A stretch of 64,000 bases of DNA from positions 1,589,139 to 1,653,138 of the forward strand of contig CAUYUJ010019281.1 of NCBI GenBank assembly GCA_963575745.1. The letters are read 5' to 3'. Every line of letters starts with the position of its first letter. Position 1 is the first letter of the stretch. This DNA is from Prorocentrum cordatum (taxonomy: Eukaryota; Sar; Dinophyceae; Prorocentrales; Prorocentraceae). Shown here in pieces: positions 43,788-55,310 of the stretch. The notes beneath the pieces are model-generated. The model saw only the letters and a list, made by a program, of their open reading frames with translations, did no database searches and was not told the origin of the DNA. The position numbers and the translations under genes are program-made.

Positions 43788-44646
43788 TCTTTTCTTGCCC
43801 AGCTCCTCGGAACACGTGAAGCAAGCTTAAGCGAGAGCCAAAAAACTCTAAAAAATCGGTCGCATAAAAATAGTTTTGCGGACTTAGCTCGAGAAGCAGA
43901 CTCTGTTCAGAGCTCTAGATGCTTCAGCCAAACGCCCTTGATGATTCTGTATCGGTTTCTGTGCGCACCAGCTCTGTAGCTGTGCTACAGCTAGAGTTAA
44001 GTGCAGAATACCGACAGCGCCTCTAAAGAGAACTTGAGAAATAGGAATGGCGTTGTGGACCTAGCTCGAGTAGCAGAACGAGTTCAGGCCTCTCGATGCA
44101 ACAGACGCACGCGCCGGGTCATACTGAATCGGTTTATGTGCGTACCAGCTCTGTAGCTCCTCTGAATCTTGAGTTGACTACAGAAAACCGATATCACTGG
44201 TCAAGATGACTCGAATAACACAAATAGTTTGACGGACCTAGCTCGAGTAGCAGACCGAGTTCAGGCCTCTGGATGCAACAGACGAACGCGCCTGATGATT
44301 CTGAATCGGTTTCTGTAAGCATCAGCTCTGTAGCTCTCCGAAATCTCGAGTTAAGTACAGAAAACCGTGCACGCGTGTCAAGATGACTCGGAACGCAGTT
44401 GGTTCCAGCAAGTCTTTTGATAATAATGTTGCAGCTACGGGCCTGAAAATTTGACTGGCAGACGCGGCGTAACCCACTACACATGAGAAAAATACCGGTT
44501 CTCAACATGAATTGTCAAATATCTTTCAAATATTAGCAAAACCGACCCAGAGTTGTCACATTGTCTCTTCTGGTCGGGTCGGCCAACTAGCTCCACCCCG
44601 CGCCGGAATTCCTCTAGCTCATCGACTGGCGCAAGCGGTGAACCGT
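43788..44646 (-). repeat. beta and ~180-bp unit fragments
   Basis: Beta 3' sequence (43788-43855), three ~180-bp units (43856-44395) and a beta body with 5' end (44396-44626) precede the left half of the N1 host hairpin (44627-44655). No gene is seen. Confidence 0.55.
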
Positions 44647-44676
44647 CAACCTGGTCTTTTTGCGGTCTTTTGCGGA

Positions 44677-44708
44677 CGGTCGATTCGAGCCTCCACGGAG
44701 GCAGACCG
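44677..44708 (-). other. 3' terminal hairpin of N1 with compensatory changes
   Basis: The outer stem is CGGTC/GACCG and the inner GCCTCC/GGAGGC, where D2 and N2 have GGCC/GGCC and GCTCCC/GGGAGC. Both arms changed together, which supports a folded RNA. Confidence 0.7.
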
Positions 44709-45246
44709 AAACACAAAGCAACTCAGAACTGAGCCTGAGAGCAAAACGCTGAGCGCACTAACAGCGAAGCTGTACAGCAATGCCCAAGAGCGTAAATTAC
44801 ACTAAGAGTCAACTAAATTGAACTAAATAGTAAAAGCAATGCAAGACCATGCAGTAACCACATAGCGATTACCGTCTCAGCATCACTGCAGTGAAACAAC
44901 TCATGTAAACACAAATACAAGAATGCAAAAAGCTGCACATACAATCGAGCTCACATACAATCGACCTACTTCGAGGCAACTGTAGCGTCGATCAGAACTC
45001 ACGAGTAATTGCAAGCAGAAGAGAAGAAACGTGCCAATGCAGCGAGTACAATCAAAGCAAGTGGCCTATGCACCTGCCCCGACAGGAGCTGCCCCAATCC
45101 TCTTACGAGACCAGTCAGCGGAGAGCGGAAGGAAAGCCAAGGAAAGCCAGCGGGAGAGCGGGAGAAGCCCAAAGAGCCAAAGCGAGCCCAGGGGCAGAAA
45201 CAGCGGGGGAAAGAGAAGGGGGGCAGACCAAAACATGCGCGCAGGA

Positions 45247-46417
45247 TCAATCACATGTGCACCATCTGTGCCGTTTCCGATGCTTCTTGCCGCTCCGCGT
45301 AAATGCACTCCTGGAAGTAGAACTCAGAGGACCCCCTTGTTGCGAATCATCCTCCTCGGAACTTTCAATTCCCAATTGCAGCCTGTATGCATTCAGAGCC
45401 CCAGTCCTACGCTGAAACTCCTGCGTCGGGAGTCGGTGTAGCTCAAGCCAATGAGCCCTTACATCGACACCGGCAAGGGCCCAGTCCCTGGCAGCTTGGC
45501 ACTCAGAGCGTGTCTCACTCGGTCGATCTGCAGAACTCCCATTCATGGAACTCCCTACTGCATCAGCTGAACTCCCAACTGCAGAACTCCCAGCTGTTGA
45601 ACTCCCAACTGCATCAACAACTGCATCAGCGGAACTCCGAACTGTGGAACTTCCTACTGCACTCCGAACTGTTGAACTCCCGACTGCACTGGAACTCCCG
45701 ACTGCATCAACTGAACTCAAAACTGCGGTACTCTCCACCGCACTCCCGTTGGTCGCATGCAATTCTGAAGCGCGCAACTTTGCACTCTCGATAGCCTCCG
45801 CTCGTTTGAAACAATATCTCTTCATTCTGAGAGAAGCATCACCCCGATCAACGCGCACTCGATGACACTCCTCCTTCTCCTCCTCACCAACAAAGAGAAC
45901 ACAACGATCAGTCTGAGTCCCACACGCAATGTGAACACAGGGATCTGTCTGAGCCCCACAATCGGAACACTGCGAACAAAGAGTTGCCAGCCAATTCAAA
46001 AGCATCCATATCAGTCAGTGTTCCACAAGTGTCCTCAACCCATTCCTCTTCCTCAGAATCGTCCGAGCAAAAATTCCGATAATATCTGGGCGCGCAAATG
46101 CCCGCGCGAACAAGGCACGACGAATCTGGCCCCCGAGCCGTGGACCACAAACGATACCTGGTACGTTTCGCCCGCAGGCGGCGCAACTTCGATTGAGAAA
46201 CTTTGACACCATGCCCATACCGCTGGTCTCGCTCATGCAGGCGAGACTCACCTCCGTACGAAGGGCGAACACGGCAATATAGATCACTAACACACACTTC
46301 GACCGTAGACAAACGAGCAGATAAACAAGCGAGAAACTCGGAAGTAAACAACGCCGTATCTGTCCAATCTGAAGCAACAAAATCCGCGCCTGACAATTCA
46401 GATGAAACAAACTCCAT
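45247..46417 (-). pseudogene. N1 protein, related to N2 protein (one frameshift)
   Basis: ATG 46415-46417 opens MEFVSSELSG. In order: a basic segment (KLRRLRAKRTRYR), ICAPRYYRNF followed by an acidic patch, two Cys-rich repeats (CGAQTDPCV, CGTQTDRCV), LRMKRYCFKR, a Ser/Val/Gly repeat region (VGSSTVRS type), a unique C-terminal part, and a basic end (GKKHRKRHRW). APRYxR and LRxxxYCFxR match N2 in order. A one-base frame change lies between 45908 and 46005, where the two frames overlap. No known domain is recognised. The paired CGxQTDxC motif might bind metal; that is speculation. Confidence 0.62.
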
Positions 46418-46515
46418 ATATAAAACGCGAACTCGCTCAACAAGAAGAAGGCAAGTCACAAGCAATAACAAGATGGACAGTTGAGTACGATACGCGTGCA
46501 CGCACAAAAACCTGT

Positions 46516-46528
46516 CCGCATAATGCGG
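46516..46528 (-). other. 5' UTR hairpin of N1
   Basis: CCGCA, loop TAA, TGCGG, followed on the plus strand by GCTCGAGG. The hairpin lies about 60 nt from the element's 5' end, at the same place as in D. Confidence 0.6.
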
Positions 46529-46586
46529 CTCGAGGGGGCCCCCAACGGGCCAGGTCGCCGCTGAGCTCCCCGAGGAGGGACAGCAG

Positions 46587-46902
46587 CAACCTGGTCACCG
46601 CCGGGAACCTCGTAGAGCTCCTTGCACCCGTAAGAAAGCTCAAGGTCGAGGCGGAGAGCTTCTGGGAGCTTTTCTAGAGAAACGTCAAAGTGATATTTTT
46701 CGGAGTCAGCATGAAGTCGGTTCCCGGAAGTGAACTGGCACTAAAACTGGCTCTAGAGAGCTGAGCTGCTAAGGAAACAAAGTTTATATGCAAATGCTCG
46801 GCGTAAAAATCTGCTTTCTCAAAATAATTGTCACATATCTTTCAAATCTTAGCAAAACCGACCCAAAGTTATCACATTGTCCTTTCTGGTCGGGTCGACC
46901 AA
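46587..46902 (-). repeat. Right half of the beta element hosting N1
   Basis: It has the hairpin half (CACCGCCGGGAAC), CTCGTAGAGCTCC and the beta body up to the H8 hairpin at 46903. Confidence 0.58.
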
Positions 46903-48258
46903 CTGGGCGCCGGCGGTAAACCGTCAACCTTTCTTACCGCCGGGGGACTCGTAGAGCTTCCTGACCATATATTATGTCCATAAAGAATAGCAGACAACAA
47001 ATAGTTTTTCAGCCCGAGCTGATAGCAGATTGATCTCAGGCGTCTAGTGATATCCCATTGCTGCGCTGAACAGTTCTACAGCTCATCTGCAGCATGTAGA
47101 AAATACCATTAGGGAGAAAGTAGCAGAGTACGAATCCGCGTTTGGCGTCTGCGTTCACAACAGACCCAAACCAAGCGTCTAGATGCTACACGCCTCACGA
47201 TTTCCTTATGATTTTCCGGCCGCTCGAGTTCAGTGAAGAAATTCACAACTTGTTTGGGGGGACAAAAAAAATGTGAACCTAGCTCGGGTAGCAGACCGAG
47301 TTCAGACCTCTCGATGCAACAGACGAACGCTCCTGATGCTTCTGGATCGGTTTATGTGCGCACCAGCTCTGTAGCTCTCCTACAGCCCGAACTCAACAGA
47401 AAATGGACAACATCTGTCAAGATGACTCGAAGAATACGAATAGTTTTGCGGACCTAGCCCGGAAAGCAAACCCAGTTCAAACCTCTGGATGCAACAGACG
47501 AACGCGCATGATGATTCCGAATCAGTTTCTGTGCGTATCAGCTCTGTAGCTCTCCTACAGCCCGAGTTACGTGCGAAAACCGACAGCCTCTCAAGATGAC
47601 TCGAACGATACGAATAGTTTCGCGGACCTAGCTCGAGTAGCAGACCGAATTCAGACCTCTGGATGCAACAGACAAACGCGCCTGATTATTCTGCATCAGT
47701 TTCTGTGGGCATCAGCTCTGTAGGTCCCTTAGAGCTCAGTTTAAATACAGAAAACCGACAGTCCTTGTCGAGCTGACTCGAGCGTTGAGAATAGTTTGCG
47801 GACCTAGCTCGAGTAGCGCACTGAGTTCAAACCTCTGCATGCGACAGGCGGACGCGCCTGATGTCTCCGAATCGGCTTCTGTGATTAAGAGCCCTGTAGC
47901 CCCCCACAGCCCGAGTTGAGTGCAGAAAACCGACAGCACCTCTCCAGATGACTCGAACAATACGAATAGTTTGGCGAACCTAGCTCGAGCAGCAGACCGA
48001 GTTAAACATCTGGAATCAACGGACAAACGCGCCTGATGATTCTGAATCGGTTTCTGTAAGTATCAGCTCTGTAGCCCTCCTCTAGTCCGAGTTATGTTCA
48101 GAAAACCGTCAAAGATCAGCCGAAACGGCCAATCCCGCCGGGATGCTTTATGGCAGTAATATCTACCCGATCGAAATGAGATTAAGACGGCGAGCGGGAA
48201 TAAGATCGAATATCACGGGAAAAATACTAGAGCTCTAACGAATTGTTGAATTTCGAGA
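46903..48258 (-). mobile_element. H8: Helentron-like element with ~180-bp units
   Basis: It has an unoccupied CTTTCTT-type hairpin (46906-46947), GACTCGTAGAGCTTCC, five to six ~180-bp units and the conserved block (AAGACGGCGAGCGGGAATAA at 48183). It is cut at 48258 by a beta element. Confidence 0.66.
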
Positions 48259-48713
48259 ACAAAACTGGGAGCCGGCGGTAAACGTCAACCAGGTTACCGC
48301 CAGAAGCCTCGTAGAGCTTTATTCTCGCGTGGCGCTGCTCGAGGCACATCAATTTGGCCTGCTCTAACGTGTGCTGAAAAAAATCAAGAAAATATGCGAT
48401 TCTGAGTTCTTATCTACAGTCCGTTCCCCCAAGTGTTTTGATAGTAATACTGCAGCTACGGACCTGAGAATTTAACTGACAGACGCAACATAACCCACTA
48501 CAGGTGCGAAAAATACCAGATCTCAAAACGAATGTTCAAATTTCTCATAATGTTCGCCCAACCGGCCCAAAGTTCACACATTGTCCGTCCGGGCCGGGTG
48601 GGCCAACTAGCTCCATCCCGCGCCGGAATTCCTCTAGCTCATCGATGCCGAAGAGCTCTACGAGGAATTTTCAACCGACCAAAAGTCCGCAAACTGGCGC
48701 CGGCGTGAACCGT
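48259..48713 (-). mobile_element. beta-type element and left half of the LINE D host
   Basis: The copy runs from the hairpin at 48268-48300 to GAGCTCTACGAGGAATTTT near 48670. The left half of another hairpin (48694-48722, one base short in GGCGTGAACC) then carries the LINE D insertion. Confidence 0.6.
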
Positions 48714-48738
48714 CAACCTGGTCTGCGGTGTCTGCGTT

Positions 48739-48768
48739 GGCCGATTCGAGCCCCCAAGGGAGCAGGCC
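48739..48768 (-). other. 3' terminal hairpin of LINE D
   Basis: The outer stem is GGCC/GGCC and the inner GCCCCC/GGGAGC. In element-sense RNA the one unmatched position becomes a U-G pair, which fits selection on the minus-strand RNA. Confidence 0.62.
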
Positions 48769-48865
48769 AGGACACAGAGAATACTAACAGCGAAGCTGTA
48801 CAGAGGCAGCAAAGCTGAAAGAGAAAAGCGGCAAGATTATGCAGCGAAGCTGTAAAAGACGCGTG

Positions 48866-51800
48866 TTATCTACAAATGTGCGCGCACAAATCCACAACTC
48901 CCGACAATAAACTCTCAGATGCAGCAAGCTCCGCCTGGGCGACAGCACAGCGGGAGGGGAGCAAAAAAGCACGCTTGGCGACTCCGAGCTGCCAACGCTT
49001 GGGAGGATGGCCAGGGGGGAGGGAAGCAGGAGGCAAATTAGCAGAGATAAAGATATCAATCACCCAACCGCACGATGTGCCTAACTCACATCTGCCACCA
49101 TCAAAAGAGCCTCTCACCGCGTGTACACTATATTGACCCGAACGAATAGAAGAACGTGTATCGAGATCCCACCGCACATCTGATGTAGTCTGCCCTTCTC
49201 TGGCCACATGTGTCTCGCGGTCCGCCTCTGCGCCCCCCTCCCGATAGACCCATTTCCAGATATCACGGCCCGCCTAAGGACTGTAGATCTGGAACTGCTT
49301 ACACACGGAATACAGAGTATTTTGCATGGCAGCTATTGTTTGGCTGTAAATGTCATTCAAGCATCTGTTTTTGCCCGACAGCCAACGCATTACACACTGG
49401 CTATCCCCCCTCATTTCTAAGGCCAGAGATCCAGGGTTGATCCCCCAGTTAGTCTCATCCTGATACAGCACAGCAATCCTTTTGGCAGCACGATCGTTTT
49501 CGCGTTGTTGTTGAGCCTCCGTTTTGTTCTCCTCCTCCTCCTTCCAGTGGGTGCCTGAAATAGCATCTTTCATCCAGCAGAGTTCCAATATCTTAGTTAA
49601 ATTTAGCTGCTGTAGCGTGTCCACTAAAAAGGTCTTCCAACCTAACTCCGTCCAGCACATACTCTGATCCCAGTGGGGCCCCTGCGAGACCTCGAACACA
49701 GTGAACCAGGGCTGGAGACTCTGCATAACTCGACGCGGTCGCCGACGCGAGAGAGCACGACCACGGACACCAGAAGCACGTACCACGATGTCACGATGCG
49801 CGGTGTACTCCCCAGACGCATGCAACATACACAGGGCACTCTGCATGGATGGGGTGGCCCACTTGTGTGCCAAAGTCTGGCGTGCTCGCTTACGAGGTGG
49901 CTCCGAAACAGGCTGCGACGAAGTCTGGGACGGATCTTCCCGACGCTGGCGAACGTTACGATACATACCAGAGATCAGCTTCCGACGATTATGCCCAGGT
50001 GCAGGGGTAGGAGGAACAGGCGAATCACATAGTACATGAGACAACTCAGGCTCACGAGATAAGATCCCCTGGCTAAGATCATCGCGATCGGGCTGAGCAA
50101 GAGTACCAAAAGCCGCGCATCCAACATGCTTCGCAAACATCCACTGCCGGTACAGGGTAAGCTGCACAAGTGAAGGACGAGAGGAATTGAGCATCAACGT
50201 GCGTGCATGCCTGATCCGAGAACTCCAATAGTCTCCCCACGTCTCGGTCATCCTTTTACGTCGGCGACACATCGCCGAGAGAAACTTCCCCTCCTCCTGG
50301 TGAATCATCGTCAGACTGTTCGCGTCACATGTGGTACCCTCGATACCGTAAATGAAGCAGGAGCGAACCCGAGCGTCGTATCGTGAAAACTTTCGGCTTA
50401 TGGGGATGACAGCACTCGTATAGAAGTCGGCATCATTCCAAAAACGCCGTCGCGCCCTCTTCAGTCGATGAGATATGTCAGCATGATCAGAGAACTCAAT
50501 ATCCAACAATGTGCCCAACACCATCGTCTGAGTAACCTGCGGGATAGTATACGAAATAGGCTCAGAGAAGTGTATATGCTCCTGTGGCCTGCCGACCTCG
50601 CCCTTGGGATTGTGAGTTTTCTCATCATCGCCTAGAGACACAAAGATATGAAGTGGACTGGGAGGTCCAGGACAGCCACAGGCAAGATATTCTAAGGAGC
50701 TCTCCTTCCACCTGAAACCGCGTCGGTGACTTGCAATGGTCAGATCAGTGAGCATGGCCAACATATCTGTCCGACAGGATGCAACCAAGATAACGTTGTC
50801 GGTCCAGAGCCAGTGATTGACCAGTAACCCAGGTGCTTCAGGAGAAAGCTGCACCCCATAGCTACGGTCGCGCCACCGCGTAACAATGGGCGCCAATATG
50901 CACAAGAATTTCGCCACCCATAGTGCAGGAGCCTCCATGGAGCCCGTACGTATACAGGTGTCCCAACTAATGCCCTCAACAGTACACTGCTGGAAAGAAA
51001 GTTCTGCAACATTGTGCGCATACCCTTCAAAGATAGCGTATACCAGAGAGGGGTCCACATTCAATTCAAGTAGGGACTCGACAGCCGACCGAACCGTGAG
51101 ATAGTCAAAAGCTTGCTTGATGTCGCAATTGACGACGTGGCAATCATCCGCCTGCCAAAGAACAGCATGCCGTGCAAGATGCTTCAAAGGTGCGGTAACC
51201 TCATAACACTTATGGCCCACAACAAAACCATACAGTTGACAACCCTTCGGCGCAACCGTCTTGATGCGGGATTCTAGAAGAATAGTGAGACAACAACTGA
51301 ACCATTTCCCAAAGACCGATAGCATAGCCAGAGCACGGGTCTCATCGAAACTACGCGCCCCCGGTCCTTTCAACATAAGACTGACAAGGATACGCCTCCA
51401 TGCATGTGGTGAAACAATCTGCCTCTCATACAACCTCTGGAAACAGACAAGGACGTGGCGAAGGGCTTCCCACGGCAAGGCCTTGAGCACGGAAGCTGAG
51501 ATGCCATCCAGACCTGTGGCCTTTCCGTCCCTCAAGCGTGCTCGAGCTCGCAGAAGAAGTCCCATATCGATCGGACAAGCCCCAATAGTACTCCGAGAGA
51601 CCCCAACGCTGTCACATCTATGACGAAGTTCTTCAAGACAGGTATTAGTGCCATGTCGATGGGCCTCGCTCGAGTAACGATGTAGACCATGTTGCCTAAG
51701 AGCCTCCTCCCAAATACTAACGTCCTGTGTCAGTACCCCCTCAATCATCATCTGCGTGGCTTTCGGCTTCCGTCGCACCCCCTCCCGCGATCGATACAAC

Positions 51801-54138
51801 AGCCGGGTACGCTCAATGTCACGACGAACCCTCCCCCACTGTTTCAGGCTGCTTTTCTATACCTCCTTCTCCACCTCCTCCCTCTTGTACTCCCGCCTAA
51901 TCCTGTAGTGCCCCCCCTTAATCCTCAGCTGGTCCTCTGAGAGCTTCGGGGACCCAGATTGTCCACCAGAGTTGCGGGAAAGGTCCAAGGTCTCGTGGGC
52001 ACCCTCAAAGATGGCCTTAGTGATGAGCTCAATGGGGTTAGCCTCAAGATCCTCGGAGAGCGCCACGAAGCGGTTGAACTGGCACACGGAGCGCTCCAAG
52101 CAAGCCATTTGGTGGACCTCCGAGCCCGCCTGCAGCTTCCACCGAGCAAGTGAGGGACGGATACGAGGGCGCAATTTAGCCTGATGATCTGGAAGTCGGA
52201 GCTGCAGCAACTTATGATCACTAGATGTCATCTCACGTACACGTGTATGCACAGCATCCGATGGTAAGACCCATGAACAGGAAACCTCTGGAACCTGCCA
52301 GTCCGTCGGGATAGCGAAGTAGTCATACACATGCTCGTATTTACGTGTGCAATGCTTTCAAGTAGGTGCGCGCGTGCCGTAGGTGTTCGCAAGACGAAGC
52401 TCCAGGGCACCCATGGTTTTCAAGAGGGCCTGACAATACATCTCACGCATCTGATCACGCATAATGTCCGCACTCCCCTCATTGGCCCTACCCCTAGACT
52501 TGGTCTTAGGTCCCTCCACCGCCTCCCCCGTCACGAGTATCCTATCAACAGACTGATTGGGATGCACTTCCACGTTGGCATCGACCTGCAGAACAAGATC
52601 ACGAATGGAATACTTCTTTTTTGCAGCAAGAACTTTGGATGTCAGATCTGACAGCACACTGGTGTACTTGGCGAAGCTAGCATAGCGGCCTTCTGCTGAT
52701 CCCCGAGGCTCACCGTTATCACCAAATTCACTCTCACGATGAGGAAGATAAGCGGATACGAAGATAAGATGACGAAATACAACAGCAACCCAACGATCAC
52801 CAGAGATGCTGTCTAGAATGAGGTGCTTCCAGGAAACACGATACAAGACTGCAGCCCGCCTGCACTCTGAGTACCTAGAGTCCCACCCCACGTCCTCAAC
52901 CTCAACATCATTCAAATGCTGGCATTCCTGAAGAGCAACAATAGAGAGATCACGATCTACAAGATATCGCATGCACTCGGAGGTGTGTGTCCCCAACCTC
53001 CGTGTATTCCAACCTCCGCACAGGGCTGGGCACCGTCCCTGAGTACTGTTAAGAGCGACCTCCCAAGCTGAGCCGTCGATCCCCGTGTCAAATTCCTTCA
53101 ACTTATCATTCGAGATCTTCCATCCGAGCGCATCTGTCCACATACCGATACAAACACGAGCCGATGAGGAGGAACGTTGGGCATACATCCACGCCTTCAT
53201 AGGGCCCTCAGCCTCGAACAGAGCCTGGGCCTGCTGCACCGATTTACGTTTGTGAAACTGCGCCGTAGCCTTACGTGTCTCCGAAACTCTCCTACGATCC
53301 TGCGGCGCCGGCTGCACAAGCCAACCCAAATACTGATCATGATAGGGCCCGAAAGCATTTTGACAAAGAAGATCGGGAATCTTTTCGGCCCAGGCTGTGC
53401 ACCACTCATTCCTGACCTCCCAGACCGTGTCTTTTGGCGTGCCATTCTTGAAATAGATCCTAAAGCGAGTCACACCAAACTTATTGGAATCCAGGTCCCG
53501 TTCAGTACGCTCCTTATCGAAAATGCTGCCCTCCAAACCGTCACGAGCACTCGATACAGCATACAGCTTGGCGATCATATTACGCACAGTGCTCACGGGA
53601 AGCTTGGCCTTGTCACGGTTCTCAATCTTTCGAGGATCATCCTTACAGAAGCCCGAGATCTGAATCCACGTCGGTACATGAGCCTCAATAAGTCCACGAA
53701 AGTCTCTGTGAGCCGATGCTCGAGCCGACTCTCCAGCCAACGAACCACCCTCGGACGCCTTGGACTGGGCGCTCATCTGCAACTGGATGTCCCGAATCTG
53801 CTTGGCCTGGGACTCCTGAACCTCGCGAATCTCCTGAACAGATGAGGCTAGTGGGGCCACCTGGGCAGAGACCTGGGTCGTAATTTCACGTTTCATGTCA
53901 ATCGTGTTTGAATGGAGCAGATTTGCATATCCTGTTTCATTGCCGAAAACTGGTTGCGCAGTAGTTCCGCTATGTCGACACTGACTCCCCCTCCACTACT
54001 GCCAGCAGCACGAGTGCCTCCTCCCCCAGCAGCATCACCTACCTCCTCCTTTCCCATGAGAGCCTCCTCCATCGAATCTGGTACACCTTTGACCTTTTTA
54101 TGTGGTTGATCCAAGTCACAAGAATCGTCAAAATCCAT
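48866..54138 (-). pseudogene. LINE D ORF1-ORF2 fused frame: EN, RT, permuted RNase H
   Basis: ATG 54136-54138 starts ORF1 (MDFDDSCDLDQ). One frameshift lies at about 53895-53940. From 53896 to 48866 everything is in one frame: the ORF1 block (TWIQISGF, FRIYFKNGT, KDTVWEVRN), then without a stop (CAG at 53039-53041 near the place where A has TAG) the endonuclease (GGWNTRRLG, ALQECQ, QVDANVEV, VYDYF, SSDHKLL), RT (CDIKQAFDYL, RTGSMEAP, WTDN) and RNase H motifs in order GDSQ, EGGAEAD, FDGGRC, AELAASE. Three in-frame stops interrupt it: TGA 52358 (Trp in A), TAG 51857, and TAG near 49275 (Glu in D2). Motif C reads WTDN, whereas D2 and F read WADN. No other indel was noticed in 5 kb. Confidence 0.88.
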
Positions 54139-54692
54139 TGTGTCTCTCGTACGCCGAAGGCCTAGTTGATTCCTGACTTACAGTTCCAACAGTCCTGAAT
54201 ATCGTTATAAAGATCGATACCACACACACGACACCTGCACCTGTCACGTTCGTCGTAGAGATAAACTTCTAATTCGCGAAAGAAACAGTTCCAACCACCT
54301 CTCGAAGGTTCCCACTGCGTTGTGAATAAGAGTACTCAAACTGCGACCAAAGTCAAATGGGATACGTGCTGAGAACAACTCGTACAAGATAACAAATGCA
54401 ACGAGTACAATCACAAGCGGCCTGGAAGTGCAAGCTGACAATGCAACAAGGACAACACAAGCGGCCTGAAGTACAAGATAACAAGTGCAGCAAGTACAAT
54501 CAAAGCAAGCGGCCTATGCACCTGCTCCAATAGGAGCTGTCTCACTTGACACCACAGAAAAGCCTGGCACCTATCGTCTGTAGGCCCACGGAGAGGAGGC
54601 TGCCGCAGCCGACGAAGTACCCCAAGATATGGGACGGCCCGTACACGAGATGTACAGTGGAGTACGATACGTGTGTGCACAGAGAAGCCTGT

Positions 54693-54705
54693 CCGCACAA
54701 TGCGG
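54693..54705 (-). other. 5' UTR hairpin of LINE D
   Basis: CCGCA, loop CAA, TGCGG. Next to it CTGTCC (54689-54694) can pair with GGACAG (54755-54760) near the 5' end; N1 has the same pair (46512-46517 and 46578-46583). Confidence 0.58.
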
Positions 54706-54763
54706 CTCGAGGAGGCCGCCGACGGGCCAGGTCACCGCTGAGATCCCCGAGGAGGGACAGCAG

Positions 54764-55310
54764 CAACCTGGTCACCGCCGGGAACCTCGTGGAGCTCCTT
54801 ACACTTGTCAGAGTGCTCAGAATCGAAGTAGAGTCATAAAATAAAATGTTCCAGAAATCTTGATTTTCGATTTTTTCGATGTTGATATTGGCTTGGTTCC
54901 TGGAAGTTCGAAATACATCGGGAGAGCTCAGCTGCTGATAGAGAGAAGATTACATGACAATGCTTGGCGTGAAAATCTGCTTTCTCAACTAAATGATCGA
55001 ATATCCTTTAAATCTCAGCAAAACCACCGAAAGTCATCACTCTAGTACAGAAAACCGACATCACTGGTCAAAATGACTCGAAGAATACAAGACCTCTGGA
55101 TGTAACAGACGAACGCGCCTGATGATTCGGAATCGGTTTCTGTAAGTATCAGTCTCTTTTGGTCGCATCGGCGAACTAGCTCCATCCCGCGCGCTCCTCT
55201 AGCTCATCGATGACGAAGAGCTCTTCAACCGACCAAAAGTCAGCAAAAGGTCCGACTAGCTCACCAGCGCCCCGGGATTACTGGCGCCGGCGGTGAACCG
55301 TCAACCTGGT
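54764..55310 (-). repeat. Right half of the LINE D host and repeat fragments
   Basis: Hairpin half and beta body (54764-55040), one broken ~180-bp unit (55040-55150), H and beta 5' fragments, and the left half of the hairpin hosting F (55281-55310). No gene is seen. Confidence 0.55.

Larger units (their letters stand above)
44656..46586 (-). mobile_element. N1: protein-coding non-autonomous retroelement
   Basis: The 1.93-kb element is flanked by perfect 9-bp duplications CAACCTGGT (44647-44655 and 46587-46595) in a beta hairpin loop. Its first ~80 bp (CTGCTGTCCCTCCTCGGGG in sense) nearly match those of LINE D, and its 3' end carries the family hairpin (44677-44708) and tail GCAAAAAGACC. Inside there is no RT but one protein of its own, related to that of N2. 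Confidence 0.82.
48723..54763 (-). mobile_element. LINE D, full-length non-LTR retrotransposon
   Basis: The 6.04-kb element is flanked by identical CAACCTGGT at 48714-48722 and 54764-54772, within a hairpin whose unoccupied form is seen at 27563-27600. It has the 5' UTR with hairpin at 54693-54705, ORF1, endonuclease, RT, RNase H, AACAGCGAAGCTGTACAG copies in the 3' UTR and the 3' hairpin at 48739-48768. Confidence 0.92.

Noticed and set aside
45244-45300. Zinc-knuckle (CCHC) in N1 or LINE proteins
   Set aside because: Cys-rich patches are present (HRWCTCD end, CGAQTDPC repeats) but the CX2CX4HX4C spacing is not.
51857-52360. Stop-codon reassignment in the host to explain in-frame TAG/TGA
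   Set aside because: The same codons correspond to Trp, Glu or Lys in related copies, which fits ordinary point mutations; only the ORF1/ORF2 stop recurs at the same place.
54687-54763. HDV-like ribozyme at the 5' end of LINE D and N1
   Set aside because: A 6-bp outer pairing exists, but the nested P1/P3 pairing and the catalytic C context before the last strand could not be matched.
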